Notes: generated by a model not told the origin, from the sequence alone. Numbered from the stretch's first letter, positions 22,645-36,033 are shown. The stretch is DNA of 64,000 nucleotides from Paraphysomonas bandaiensis (GCA_965644295.1 CBFFRP010000080.1:124001-188000), one strand, 5' to 3'. Program-made: numbers and translations.

Positions 22645-22765
22645 CAGCCGGGTGCAATAGTATTGTAATATGGCGTTCCATCAACAATATTGCAATAGTT
22701 TTCCAAATGGCTCACCAATCCAACAGTAGAATGATATCGTTAATCAGCAGCTAATACAAGTATAT
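22645..22765 (+). repeat. Diverged R3 copy
   Basis: GTGCAATAGTATTGTAATATGG, a GCGT/CCATCAA block and CGTTAATCAGCAGCTAA occur in the same order as AATAGTATTG, AGCGTCCATCAA and CATTAATCAGTAATT of the copy at 15143. Confidence 0.45.
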
Positions 22766-23944
22766 ATTATATAATCCATTATTAGTTCTTGTCATTGGGG
22801 TCACATAATCACCATCCCACTGCACTTCTCTACTTGTAGCTAATTACTAGTTAGCAACTACTTCAATGCATTTCAGGTTGCAAGTGATAAGAAAAACACC
22901 CACACAGCGATAAAGGAGTGATAAACAGGTCTACTCTGATGATGTCCTGTTTACTGTTTACAGAGGGCAGTAATATGAAAGGAATAAAGGAATGGAGTAT
23001 GTAGAAGGAAAGGTATAAATCCCATATATTACTCCTATTGTCGACATCGTGTTTGTGTAAAAAGGAAGATATCGGGAAAAAAACTCATCGCATATAGTTA
23101 TAAACTGTATAATCGTTGAAAATTAATTAGATTCAATGGCAGAAGAAGTTTTAGTTACTAAAAGCCGCAAGTGTAAAGATGAGAAAATATAATCTCCGCT
23201 TAAAATTGTTAAGTATGTGTATACTGTCGCAGCAAAAAAGCTCTAAAATAGTTATTTGTACAAAAATATTGTATATACATAGTATTACTACACTCAAATC
23301 TCCGAATAAAAGTAGCTTGTTAAGTATTATGCTCAATACGTGCTGTTGACACATGATATATTATGTTGTGCATTAAATTTTCTAATGATTATTTTGTAGT
23401 GTTTTGTATCTCAAAAATAAACACGGAAACGTGCCAAACATCAGCAACGGCAGGTTATTTAAAGCTCACAATAGAATAGGTAGATCAAGAATCCTTACAT
23501 AATGATTTTAACGTCTGAATGGTACTGGTTGGGTTTGTGTTTACACCTATTGAATAATATTAGGGTTAGAGTTAGCATATAATGCGTGTAAAACGTATAA
23601 TATTACAATCAAACATACAGCAGCCGTAAAAGACACTTCTCCAAATCTTCAACGTTTTTACAACTTTGACTATATATAGGATGATTAATGTTTCCCTATA
23701 TGTGTTTACAATATGATTATTATTGGCAGTGGACTAAATTTAGGGTAGAAATTCAGTAACATATTTTACTGTTATTATTGTGCTATATGTAGTGCTACGA
23801 GAACTATTGTGCGTTGCCATAAGCACCAAAAAGTGCAACCATTCTCGCTAGCAATGCAGTAAGCAAACAGAATGTTGATATACCTGACATCTGCAATGTT
23901 TAGGGTTTAGAGTCTTTTATGAGGTGAAGCCATTCCAGATAGCT

Positions 23945-24035
23945 TATCTTAAACCGTTGGTTAGTTTCATGGAAGGCATAACCATCCCACAACATGTAAT
24001 TGGCTCGTAGGAACAGCAGCCAAGCAGAGGATTCT
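23945..24035 (-). pseudogene. Fragment of hAT transposase C-terminus
   Basis: The segment CATCCCACAACATGTAATTGGCTCGTAGGAA(C/T)AGCA recurs almost unchanged at 47850-47887, where on the minus strand it encodes the LFLRANYMLWD part of the hAT dimerisation domain. Only this fragment remains here. Confidence 0.6.
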
Positions 24036-24439
24036 CTGAATCTACTCGGAAGAAGACTCAGACTGTAAATAAATTATACTGCCATCATTGTTGCTTAATA
24101 TATGGTATAAATACAGAGTATAATTACTTTGCTTAGTTGTGTACTGTAGCTTCTTTCAACTTTGGAGGAAAATAGTATTTTTAAGAATGTTTTATAGGAA
24201 ATATGCATATTTTCTAGAGTTTTTGGGTATATATGTGTACGTTGTTATATATATTGCTCAGGAAACTATTTTCTAAATCTATAGAACATTGAGAAGATTA
24301 TGAACAAAGCTGCCACAAAGGACCTGTAGAGTTGCATGAACATTGTTGTCTAATGTTTTTTAGAGTTTAGAGTTTCTTCGGATTATAGAGGAGATACTTT
24401 ATCATCTTACAACACTCAGTTCTATATATAGCAGTACAT

Positions 24440-24530
24440 GTCATTAATGGTTCATTAATGGTAGTGCAGTTCCCGGCAATTATAATGGCAATACCATTAA
24501 TGGCCGTTACCATTTACGGTTACCAGGCCC
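24440..24530. repeat. ATTAATGG-rich repeat (hairpin-element family)
   Basis: Shares TAATGGTAGTGCAGTTCCC, GGCAATTATAATGGCA and ACCAGGCCCTG with 47572-47690 (TAATGGTAGTCCAGTTCCC, GGCAATTATAATGGC and CAGGGCCTGGTAACC). Several CCATTAATGG self-complementary units. Confidence 0.6.
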
Positions 24531-24883
24531 TGCAACAAGGCACGTTCAAGATTTACATTGTGCAAGTAATCAGGGAGAATCACAATATACTGCAAGGTAT
24601 ACGCCTGCAGTATGTACATTGCAATATCAAAACAGGTCGACTTCATAAATTTCTACCTACTATATTGAAATATAGCAATAAATTATAAAATAATACTCAA
24701 AATCATATTCCAAAAGCTTTCCAAGCATATGGATTTACCGCGAAACGACTTTTCGATCAGTAAATCCTGTTGAAACATAAAAATAACAACATAACATTGA
24801 AATTACTGTTACAACTCGATAGGCTATTCTAATACAAACTAAGAAACATAAGATAATGTACATCGACAAGTTTAAGAAACTTT

Positions 24884-27800
24884 TTAAGAGTTTCCGTCGC
24901 TTTGTTTGAAACTGACAACACGCTTCAGAGCACCGCCTTTGGAATTCGTTTTCATATTAGATGTGCTCGATGTATCTGACAACGCACTCTTTAAGCTACT
25001 CTTTCTCGGTAATACAGAGCTCTTGCTATCCACACTGCAATTGGTGTCGAGTTGCAAAGTAGGAACTTCAACTTGACTGCTATTACCTTGCGCAAACTGA
25101 TTTATGTCGGAAGAAACGTCTTTATTTTTCACTTTCGTTGTGCTCGATGATTGAGACAAACCGCTTTTTAAGCCACTCTCTCTCGGTAATAAAGAACTCT
25201 TGCCTTCCACACTGCAATTGGAATCGCCTTGCAAAGCAGGAACTTCAACTTGGCTGCTATTATCTTGCGCAGACTGATCCACATCGCAGTCAATGCCTTT
25301 TGGTTGGTGCCTTTGCGATTCATCCAAAGACTCTAAATCACCCCGTACGACCCCACTACTTTCTTGATGAGTCGTGTAACTTGACTCAGAGTCGACAATG
25401 GTAGTACTTGGCAGCTGTGAGAGGGCACTCAAGGACCGCGAGAGCTCTCCATCGGGATTCGATTCCGCACGTTTGAGAAGAAGCTTTCGCTGTCGCTCAG
25501 CAGTCTTCATCGCACGCTCCAAATCACGCTTTAATTTATCGTCAGCCAACTGAGAGGAAACGTCAAAAGTCACATGTATAAGCTATGGATGAATTGTGAA
25601 ATAACCGCATCACAATGTAATATAATTCGTCACATCAATACTCATATACATCTCTACAATTACCCTTGAGACTTCATCTGCCCTTTCTCTAAGAATTGTC
25701 TCTCTCCGGGCAAGCCGCTCAGCACCCTTCGTACCCTTTAATTTATCTTCCAGTTCTTTCTCAAGCTGCACGCGTAACCTGTCGTCCTCAACACGTTTCG
25801 CCTGTGTGGACAATTTAATTAATCTCAAAATCAAACGGTGGATATGCCAAAGAAAATGCAGTCATGGAATGCTGTCACTCATGTCAGGAGTGTATGCCTG
25901 CATAAATACCTGTGCAGCTTTGTACTTAGCATCAGCCTCTTGCTGCCGCTTTAAACGATACTCACGAGCAAGCTTAATATACTTGGCCTTCACATGAATT
26001 TGTTGGTCATGGAATTGACGTTGCATTATTGTGACCAAATTTTTCTATTGTAGCAACAATAAGACCTAAAGTAATCCCTTAATATATATATGACACACCT
26101 GAAGAGTATCCTCTTCAAGTTTTTCAGGAATGCCAACCAAGTGTCGAATATTGGGGATCACAAAATTAAAACCCTGTACATCCATATTCTCACGCATGAA
26201 TGAGGTAACAAGCGGGATGGTAGAGTCTTGTTTGTAGCGGGGAAAGAACATTACGGCCAGTGTCGAGCCCCGTTTATTAAACCCATACTTATCCAGCGTT
26301 ATATATGATGTATTAAGTTCACCGAGGAATTCATTCTCAGGTATTCGATGTGCATCCATCTCGTAGAGTCCTACCGTAGTTGGAAGTATGACCATAGATC
26401 GTGGAATGCTTCCCAATTCATGATGATTTTTGAACATACTATGAAAGGCCCATATCGTATCCGTTGGGTCAACTACGAGCTCACGTAGGTCACCACCAGG
26501 CATTACCTACGAACAGCAATATCAACGCACAGACCACAGAAGCACTACCCAAATATACCTTAACATACACTTTCAGCAAATGGAGCGCGATCTGTCTGTA
26601 CAGCGTGAGTGCCCGCTCTGTTGTCAACTTAGTATGAAGGTGTACAGCAGTGTCTGTTGATGGGATAAGAGGATTCGTGTCCACACTGCACTCGTTTGAC
26701 GCATCGGAGTCATAATTCAGCTCCCCAGCTTCTTTAAGCGCCTTTCGATTTGCAATTTTAAGAGCTTCTTTCTGTATGCATATTACATAGTAGCGATGAC
26801 AGCATAATCATTACAACACACCTGCTGTCGCTTGAGTTCCTTTTGCTTTGCCGCAGCGGCATCTCTATTCTCTTGCTCAGGATTGTACTCAAAATCAGAC
26901 GGTCTGGTAGGATCGCCATTGGCCTTCAATGGCATATTGAAACACCTAAATGTGACACTCTCAGATTCGTGTGGCACATGCAATATTCACGGACGGTGGT
27001 ATCAGTATGATAGCACATCCACATGTCAGAATTCCTTGCAGTACTCAATTCATAGCATTTTAATACCTAGGGCAACCCGGCTGGCCGTCATAACACACTA
27101 GACACTCCCCAGGCTTCCACTTCCACGGGTTAGCTTTGGTTCCCAGTTGAACTTGCTTCTTGATTTCATCGAGTATTAGCTTGGATGTTGGTTTCTTCAC
27201 AAGTGAAAAGTTTGTGAAAATGGGATGAATGAACTTCACCTCGTCCTTTGGATCACCCTAAAAGTATGGCGAGAATGAGTTGGCAACATAACTCCAGTAG
27301 TAAAGAAGTAAAAAACCTTGTAGCGAACATTGAATCCCCATACCACAGGACTGACTATCATTTGGCGATCATACTCCTTTGCGATGTCTTTGAACTTTTG
27401 CCGTACAATACCAGTACTAATTGGCGTTATAGGGTACGTCGTCCAGTGCTGACTACGCTTTGATAACCAGTATTCATCGTTGCGGTCAGGGAATACATAG
27501 TCGCCCCCATTTAGGTCCATTGTGACGCGTAACTTGGACGCAATTTCGACTCCTCCGTACTGCTCGGTGCACTTCATTGTGAGGGGAATATCAAAAGGCT
27601 TGTCACAAGCAAATGAGTTTGTCAAGTCCATATCACTGATAGTTGAATTGCCCCCTGAAACTTTCTTATCCAATGCTATATGCTGCCCATAGTAAAAAAG
27701 CAAATCATCAAATGTAATCTTCCCTTCGCATATTACTGACTCGTTCGCATCAGTAAACTTAACGAGCAGTGTCTGAAAATCATAACATCACGAATAAGTC

Positions 27801-30800
27801 ACAGAACACCACAGAACACACCTGATAGTTCTTTACCACAAAATCACTCCATTTAGACAGGTTTCTATCCATTTGAGACCACATGAAATAAGGAAACAAT
27901 ACAGCAGCAAACGTAGAGATGCTGTCGGTATCACATATCGAGTCTTCATGAGTAGTAGGCGACAATACATCGCAACCGAGTGGTTCTATTTTGAATACAC
28001 TATTGGACAATGCAATACTGACGAACGGTTTTAATGTGGCGAGGGTATTCACGTATGGCTGTAACTCTATGTTTTCACGATGTACACTCACCGCCTGGAT
28101 ACTATGAATGCACAGCACAGTATTTTTCGGTTTAACATCACCCAGATTGAACACAGTGCCTTCACTTGCTACACTGTAGTTGCCAGATGTACCGCCTGAA
28201 ATGACTAGCTTCCCTAAAAATCATGAGATCAAGCAATAGCACAAGTAGATGTTCGGCACATAAAAAACACCAGGACCGCTATGCTTGAGAACTATGAAAA
28301 CTTGGTCATACCTGCTCCTTCAGCCCCAATAGATGCCCTCTTGTACACCAAGCCCTCTCTCCGCGGCGGGCGCACGTACGCTCTCACTTCATCTGTTGTA
28401 GCAGCCGCAACTTTCCTCCCACCTTTCTTGCGACGATGTGGATGCTTTTTCTTCACAGAGATTTTCACCGACGGTGTTCCGTCAAATAAATCGACACCAT
28501 AAGGAAGCTTCGCGTGTGCCACGCGGTCTACAGTAAGTTCCAGTAGCACTCTGACCAGCATCTCTGCTGTGTTGTTGTATATGCTCATATTGCTCTTTGA
28601 CGATACGATCGATGAGCTAGTTATGCTACCTTCTTGTAAGGTCTGGGAAGGTTCTTCTGCCCGAGTACTTCCCTGAACTATTGAGCCGTCACCATCTTTT
28701 CCTTCCAAGACCAATGGTTGAAAGAACTTTTCGTTCAAGGTAGAAAGAGCATCCATCAGAGTTCCATTAAGGTTGGAGTATACGGTGAGCTTCTGGTGAT
28801 GGGTCAGTGTATTGTTGGGAGCATCGAAATCGGTTCTGTCGGAGGCATTTCCCAGCTCACTTGCAGTACAACTTTCTGCATCTGAACCTGATTCGCTGTA
28901 TTCTGATTCTGTTTCACTGTGTGAAGATACCTCCGACGACGAATCATGGCTACAACTTTGAGAGTGTTCTGATGATTCATTGCTACACCGGCTGGTTGTA
29001 GATTTCAGAGCTAATGGATGCGCTATATCGCCAACACTAGACTCTTGTTCCGACTCCAACTTAATCGAAGTCGACTGTGTCGCATGTAAACTGCACCCGC
29101 TGGTTGTAGAAGAGTTCAATTCTGTAGAATGCACATCAAGCTCCTGGGAAATTGCCTGTGATCCTGTTGTTTGGGTCGGCGATACAAAATCGTCTGTACC
29201 AGCATTCTGGTTTCCTGTAAAAGTACCGACGCCTATTTGTGAAGTAGTGTCAATGTTTTCAGCTGTATAATTACTTCCACACGACAAACTATGATGGGGC
29301 GTTCGGTCAGTGCTTTCGCTGACAGCAATCAAATTAATTTCGCTGCTACTTCCTTCACTTATGCTATCTTCGTTCAACGATAGAGAGCCATTAACTCGCT
29401 CACATATTCGTTGAAGTACAACTGAGACAGCACCGTGCACAACAGACTTCGCCGCGACGGACGGTGCCTCAATTATTGAAATAATATTCGACATCGTTGT
29501 TGTTATATCCTGATGCCAATAATTCGGTCGGTCAGTGTTGACGTCAGAGTTTATTTCAGACACTTACAAGTTTATCGTACTCATCTTGTCTCAGTTGCGA
29601 TTTGGTGCGTTTGATCGCCTTCAGCTTAACTTTTTTAGCCATGCGGTGAGAGAGGATTGCGCGACAAGCTCCAAGCGCCAACGATGAATGTCTACACAAA
29701 CAAAAAATCGTCGATGAGGAGTTCCAATTTAAATACGTCAAACAATAATACACGTCTAGTGATTGGCACTGAAACTGAATCATGTGGTACCAACCTGCTA
29801 TCCTCCCTAGAAAAATCACAACCAAAAAATGCAGGGTGGCGCTTAGATGGGTCAAACATGTCTTCTCGCCGCTGGCGCATAAAGAAGTACCGCTGACCCG
29901 TAGGGTGCAGTTTCTTCGCATCAAGATCTTCCAAATCAACATCATCAACAGATGCATTCGGCCCGAATAAATTCATTCCAATCTGATATATACACAGTCC
30001 ATTATACATATCATGTGGCTACACAGGTGATAGCGATCACATTCGACATGAATTGCGCTGCAACTAACCTTCAGTGCTGGTGATATGACGACATTCTGAT
30101 TAATTCCGATCGCTTCAATACCCGACACACCGGTTTTCATGCTTTGAAAACCCTCTGTGAAAGAGAGACACGTTACTTGAACAATACTGACACAGCACAG
30201 AACACAGCTGTGATATATTAGCTAGAAAAGAAACATACTTGTGTAGGCTGCTCGCAACACTGTCATCATTTCAGCCATATGGATCTTCGCTTGACGGTGT
30301 ACTGCATCCCGTTGCGCTCGCTTCAGCTCGCGATCTCGTTCATCGCCTTTCTCCATCAAATCATGTATTGTTTTCTTGCGGGCAATCTCTTGCCTGTAAA
30401 ATAAATTTATGGGTATGCACTGAAAAACACAATATGCATTAGAATACATACTCTTTCATTTTCTTTTTCATTTTCTGACGATTAGCAAAAGCGGTAACCT
30501 TCTCTAGTTCCTTAACCTCAGCTGCAACAGTAAATATTTAACAGTACAATTGTAGTCATAAATCATTGTACTCACGGTGATATTTCGACTCTTTTTTCTC
30601 AATCATCTTGCCCGCACCTCCAGTAACTTTCGTCACCCGCTTTCGAATCTGAACGAATAATTAGAGGCTGTTTTAACAACATAAGACATAACAGTAACAC
30701 AAATTCGGTGCTGATTTCCTGGTTGCACACGCAGTGCACTATTACAACAGTAAAGATATTATAGTGGAGAAAATATGACCTGGTCTTCGCGACGGAACTC

Positions 30801-32692
30801 GTACTTCCTCCTCACGACGCCATCGTAACACAGCATTTGATTATTAACACGCTTCTGGATTTGAGCCTCCATTATCTGCAAGGAGCATAATCAGAACTGT
30901 CGTATGATGATGAATATCAGGAACTGTGCTGAAATTACCTTGCCATTTTTCTCTTTCATCAGTCGACGCCTCCGAGCTTTCGCACGGCGCTATATTGATA
31001 AAAAATGAATATTAGCATAGCCTTCAACGCTCACCTTACCTCCTCATAAATTTCATTTCGTCGTTTCTCCGCAAGTTTATCTCGAAATCTGTGAGTAGCA
31101 TACGCTCGCAAAGTTGAGCGACATTTATCATTGGCAAGCAGCTTCGTATAAAAGTCTCGGAATTCTTCAAACTGGAATTCTCCACTACCGTCAGTATCAA
31201 ATCGTCCAAAAAGCTCTTCCATTAGAATATCGATCTTACTGCCTAATAACACCATGACCATTATACAGTAAAATCAGAAATAGATTGTACTTGGAAGATT
31301 CAGGTTGAGATCCATTACGAGATCCTGTCCAGTGTGTTCGAAGGCCTCTTCATAGTCCTCGGCATTAAAACCTACATCCACAAATATTAAAAGACATATG
31401 ATGTCATTTCACACCTATTTAACAGAATGTCGAATGAGAACGTATACGCTCCATTCATTGTTCTAATCACAAACACTATTACCTAAGCAATACCGGCAGC
31501 TGACTTGAAAATTTGGTCCAGTGGAGAACATTAGTCGAAAGGGGTACTCTTCGCAAAAAAAAGTCACCCTTCTTGTTTTCCTATAGATTAATCAATGCCT
31601 ATAAGAACTCCTGTTCCAAGAAGGAGAAAAGGCAGAGCGTATTCACTCAGTGTAATGTACCTGTTGATCTGCACTTCCACCGCACCCAGAGCAGGGTGCG
31701 CTTGTACGAGGGCCCAGTGAATATTTTCCTCCATCACCTGACAGAGTGATCATGAAATAGATATACCCATATAATGAATTATCAACACATGGTATAGCAA
31801 CACCCTTGTAACAGCGAAACTATATTATGTTGTAATACGTTACCTACCGCAAAGTTATTGACAGCCCCAAGAGGCAACCACGCAGTGTAAATGACACCAT
31901 ACACCTCTATATCAAGAGCTGTTGTAAACTTGTTTATAATAAACTGCGAAAATATACATAGAGAAGTTAGTCAATAAATTCAATACTCGAAACTAATGAT
32001 GACCACTGAATAGCACATGCGATCCTTACCAGAGGTTCCACGAACTCCAGTTCCATGGGATCATCATGCAATTCGATCAACTCTTTGTGCAGCACTTGCA
32101 GCGACGAAGGGTCGTATGGAGTTACAGGAGTATTATTTACCCTGAGAAGCATCAGGCCCTGTATCACCTCGGGGTGAGCACTAGCAGGGGACTTGGCCTC
32201 TATACTCTCAATCACTACACAGTTGTCACGGTCCAAGTTCCAGATGATACCAACATCAGGGTGATCGAAATGAACCGAAAGTGTTGATCTTGCAGTAGTA
32301 CCTGAAAATATATACAGAGAGACCACTCAATTTATAACGTAATAACAAATATCCAGAGCAAACAAACCTGTCAGTACTCTTCGTAGTTCCCTGAGAGAAA
32401 TCAGACCAGAATTGTCGAGATCCATGATACAAAACAGCCGATATGCACTGAAATTCTCTTCCATAGTATAACTTGTCTATTTTAAAACATCGTATAAACC
32501 ACAACATAAAGACGTAATACATATCATTCGTATACTAACCCGTTCGTGGTCAATGAAGGACATGTCAAAAGGCTTCGGAGGGCCGAAATTGTTTTCTTCA
32601 AACTTTTTCTGCTTGTGCTCTTTGCGCTGTTTGAAATCATCCATCGCTTGGCTAGCTCGATTGTCCTGATAGAGCCTCTGTGTTTCGGCCAT
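24884..32692 (-). CDS. Large multi-exon EF-hand / PDZ-like / C2-like coiled-coil protein
   Basis: About 25 exons on the minus strand appear to form one gene of roughly 2,000 residues. I verified several junctions (32540/next exon at 32475, the EF-hand to PDZ-like join, 31.3 kb region, and the 27.8-kb region), not all. In order: MAETQRLY start; an EF-hand-like helix-loop-helix (DLDNSGLISLREL); a PDZ-like segment with GLMLLRVNNTPV; YPFRLMFSTGPNFQVSCRYC; a second EF-hand (DTDGSGEFQFEEF); a long basic coiled coil (30.3-31.2 kb); HPAFFGCDF; a Ser/Glu-rich region with stretches of Ser (28.8-29.4 kb); a C2-like beta region (27.2-28.2 kb); and a C-terminal coiled coil with a 59-residue tandem repeat. 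Function is not recognised; a calcium-linked cytoskeletal or ciliary role is inference. It could be two adjacent genes. Confidence 0.55.
24990..25300 (-). repeat. 59-residue in-frame tandem duplication in coding sequence
   Basis: Two units with a 177-bp period (TCTCGGTAATA at 25004 and 25181). Each encodes QDNSSQVEVP or QGNSSQVEVP, then NCSV, KSS, LPR and SLK/GLK. It lies in the last exon of the large minus-strand gene. Confidence 0.85.
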
Positions 32693-33351
32693 GTTGTTCT
32701 CAGCACAGGATAGTATTTAACCTCTCGTCTATTTTGTCCGGTTACTCATCACTAGTCTTATCCACTCTCACAACTCAAACAGTACTTCATACATTAGATG
32801 ATCACAACCAGCAGTCGAGCACATAGCTTACATTACCCTCATGCATCCTGTCCAGCTGTTGACAAGTATGTCTATGAATGGGATTAAATCGACCTGGCGC
32901 GGTGTATGATAGAATTAACATGTTTTTTAGAAACCAGCTATTTTTCATAAAATAGTGCCTTTCCAAGTTCAGTTGTGCTGCGTATGCTGCACTATGGAAC
33001 CACCTACTGCTATTATAAACGTACACTATGTAACGGTTCACTTGTCTGTTAGTAGTCCGTCAAAAGCGGGGGTTTTATCATGGCTTAAAAAAAACTCAAT
33101 ATCTGTACTTTGCCCATGTGTACAGCGTAGTTTGCGGTTGGCTGTATAATACTCTGTATATTAAATTCGTGCGATAGTTTGTTCCTACAGACCGCCCCAA
33201 TATCCATACCTCATTTAAGAGCTTTCGACAGCATGAAATAGAAAGGCAGATTGCATGCGGAAGATGTTAACCTACTTATCGTTTAACGAATGCCGCCTCC
33301 CCTTTATCATACCTGCACTGAGGTCTGCGTAGACAGTACTCGTCTCAAACT
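32693..33351. other. Divergent promoter region
   Basis: 659 bases between the start codons of the large coiled-coil gene (-) and the EF-hand gene (+). Small open frames on both strands (32802-33041, 32955-33149) overlap and show nothing recognisable. Confidence 0.5.
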
Positions 33352-34795
33352 ATGGGTTGTGCACAGCCTGTAAGTGTTTACGAACGAGACAAGTTTTGTG
33401 AGCGATACCGGCAAGATTTTGAGGCGCTCAGGTTACAGGAACCCCACCTTGGGCAGATTCATGCAGTTTTTCACAGATTGGCATCGAATCCCCAAAAGCT
33501 CTTATCTGTGCAAGACATCTACTGTTACGTATTCGATAACCCTTGCAACCCGATTATTACTCCATTCATGCGCAGAGTGTTTCGCTCTGATTTGGTGTCA
33601 AGTATACATTGGAAATACATTGACTTTCGCTTATTCGTATTCTGTCTGTGGGATATTTGTACATTGCAAGAAGAATATTTGCGTAAGTGCCCCGCTTGGC
33701 ATCGCTGTTGTATAATGAATGGAATATAGCTCACTACGCCTTCCACTTTTACGATGTTGATAACAAGGGTATTATTAAATTTGAAGCCTTTAACTACCTC
33801 GAGGAGATGTATGGCGTGGAATACAACAAGAAAGGCCGCGAGTAAGTGGCGTATCATTTTCGAAATTTGTATATTTCGTTAAAACGTAGCTTGATATAGA
33901 TGTGGTATCCGTGTATATGACCAAACAAAGGACAAAAGGGAGTTAGATCTTTCCTATTTTTGCCAACTTTGCGATGATAACCGCGCAATGGTCGCCCCTA
34001 TTGAATATCTGCGGGACATGTTGCGGGAGACTGTTTGTGGGGCCAAAATGTGGGAAATTTATGAAGATATACGGGACCGTCTATTTCTTGGTAGATTTCT
34101 CCTTTCCTCTACTATTGTTCGTTACGGGGGAAATGTGGAAACTATTAACACTGCTCAATATATATATCGCATTGACAGAAAAAAGCAGAAAGTTCTCATG
34201 TACGTGTGCAACTAATCTAACTGACAACTATATCAATGGGTGTTTTGTGCCACACAGTCAGGAAAGGAAACTTGGAAACAAAGACAAGAAAAAGATAATT
34301 CCAGTAAGGTGATATAATTGCTCTTTTGATGATTTCATGATGTGTAACATATGTGTGCTGTAGGCAAGATTCAATGTTCAGGACACTCTTTGGGTGAGTT
34401 AATGTGGTCAACTGAAGTATTTCGTTGACTTTGGATTTAGTGAGAGTGTAGAAGTCCTTAAGCAGCGCTCTAGAGAATTAGGCTCTCTTATTGCACGCAA
34501 TCTTGTGGAGGAAGAGAAACCGAAGAAAGGGAAGAGTAAATACGACGTTCTTGCTCCCAAGTAAATAAATATCATTTCGATTCAATATAAGGTATTACGC
34601 TTATCGTGTGTTTATGAATGACAGGAAAAAGAAGAAGTTATTAATAAGAGAGGGGTCTTATCTGACTCAGGCGATGTGAGTACTATGTTGCTATCCGTGT
34701 TATACCGATGACTTTTCTATAGACGCCTTAGAAGAGCAGAAAGGCGCCTCAAAGCCAAAGAAGCTAAACAAATAGAAGTAAAAGGCAAGCGGTAG
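33352..34795 (+). CDS. EF-hand domain protein, basic C-terminus
   Basis: Eight exons join in frame to 355 residues: 33352-33682, 33730-33841, 33900-34199, 34258-34308, 34364-34393, 34441-34560, 34625-34675 and 34723-34795. Every splice phase fits. The protein starts MGCAQ, has a helical N-terminal half with paired EF-hand character, and one clear EF loop, DVDNKGIIKFEAF, completed by the second exon. Residue 12 of the loop is Phe rather than Glu, so calcium binding may be weak or absent. The C-terminal third is Lys/Arg-rich (KKIIPVRQ, KPKKGKSKY, RLRRAERRLKAKEAK). The start MGC suggests N-terminal acylation, although Pro at position 6 is unfavourable for myristoylation. I do not recognise an orthologue; the neighbourhood suggests cytoskeletal or ciliary use, but that is inference. 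Confidence 0.75.
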
Positions 34796-35253
34796 TAACT
34801 TAAAGTCCACATTCATTACGATACATGTGGAATTCGGGTGTACATGGAGACATGTGTGTATTTTATGTTTTACAATTGTAGTGGTATGTAGGAATTGTAT
34901 TGTCAATTGTAATAATTGTTTGGTTTGTATTCCGGGCTGTTTTTGATGAGATATTGAGAGATGTGTATCTCCTTAGTAGTATCGATCATAACATCCACGA
35001 GGAGTATTATTATCATTCTAGTATTAAGAAGTGTATAATTCTTACATTGTACTAAACATGAAGTCGTTCATGCACCGCAGGCATACTTTACTGAAATATA
35101 TGTGTACATTCATCGCATGACGGGCACGCACCCTCTGCTATTGCTGTCGCATACAATAATAACATAACAAAGTCGTAATCACGTTACTACTTCGTAATGA
35201 AGACCTCTATTAATAGAAAAGGCGATTTTAAAAGGTGCATTGATCATCACTTT
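34796..35253. other. Intergenic, convergent gene ends
   Basis: Spacer between the EF-hand gene and the GNAT gene. No feature was seen beyond AT-rich UTR-like sequence. Confidence 0.5.
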
Positions 35254-36033
35254 TCAAGTAGGACGCAATTGTGGAGAACGGACCATGAACCAGTTGTGGT
35301 ACGCTTCACCAGATCCATTTCCGCATGGAGTAAAATCACTCTCACGCACGGTTAAAAACCCAAGCCTCTCGTAGAAGCTAACGTTGACACTCTTCTGGGT
35401 GGAGAGAATGACAAAATATCCAGCGTCATCAGCTTCTTGGAGGGCTTGTCCTACAAGGAATACACAACGATAAGTCGATGTGTAAAATATATATGACATA
35501 CGTAGACAGTGAGTGCCAACTCCTTTCCCCTGAAACGCTGGTTTCACAGACATTCGCTGTAGTTCTAAACATGGACCAGGCTGCTCCGCCTCAATTTCGT
35601 CGAATTGTCTGTCGAAGTAATCCATTGTTGCTATGAGACGATTGTATACAGACAGGCCTGACCGAAAAGGTAAGAGAGCGAGGCCAGCAACTAGTTTCTC
35701 GAATAGCGAAAATTTTGAAACACTTCGTGGAACAATTATAAAGAAGCAGGCAAGGTCAGGACCTTTTCCATCCATCTCGCAATAAGCGCATCTAAGGGCA
35801 GATGGGTAGGATTTATGAATAAGGTGTAAGTTTTTCTCGAGCAACCACTGCAGTTCACACACTCGGGTTGTTTCATCCTTAAAAGAAGCGTAAATTTGAA
35901 AGTACGACGGCACCGAGACCATTGCTTGAGCACATAGCTGAGCCGCTGATGATATGTGATGCTTTCGCAAGGTCTGCAAGCGAATACTCCCTGTGCTATT
36001 TCCAGATAAGGTTTCCGGGGTACCCAGTGACAT
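35254..36033 (-). CDS. GNAT-family N-acetyltransferase
   Basis: Two exons, 36033-35502 and 35450-35254, with a 51-nt intron, give 242 residues. The GNAT core is visible: a strand CLELQRMSVKPAFQGKGVGTHCLRQAL, where the splice restores the acetyl-CoA binding loop (Q-G-K-G-V-G) and following helix, then ADDAGYFVILSTQKSVNVSFYERLGF, the motif B region that ends most GNAT domains. The N-terminal half (FFIIVPRSVS and a hydrophobic helix) is typical of small eukaryotic or fungal-type GNATs acting on unknown substrates. The frame stays open upstream to 36276 and would add a membrane-like segment (ATLFIALVFSILIVLF). I chose the ATG at 36033 because the domain needs no more, but the longer start cannot be excluded. 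Confidence 0.8.
   Translation of the reverse strand: MSLGTPETLSGNSTGSIRLQTLRKHHISSAAQLCAQAMVSVPSYFQIYASFKDETTRVCELQWLLEKNLHLIHKSYPSALRCAYCEMDGKGPDLACFFIIVPRSVSKFSLFEKLVAGLALLPFRSGLSVYNRLIATMDYFDRQFDEIEAEQPGPCLELQRMSVKPAFQGKGVGTHCLRMSYIFYTSTYRCVFLVGQALQEADDAGYFVILSTQKSVNVSFYERLGFLTVRESDFTPCGNGSGEAYHNWFMVRSPQLRPT

Larger units (their letters stand above)
22301..24883. other. AT-rich intergenic region with repeats
   Basis: No gene is supported. Contains a diverged R3 copy (22645-22765), a short hAT transposase fragment (23945-24035), and an ATTAATGG-rich segment (24440-24530) related to 47.4-47.7 kb. The rest is AT-rich with short featureless frames (23151-23354, 24458-24688). Confidence 0.6.
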
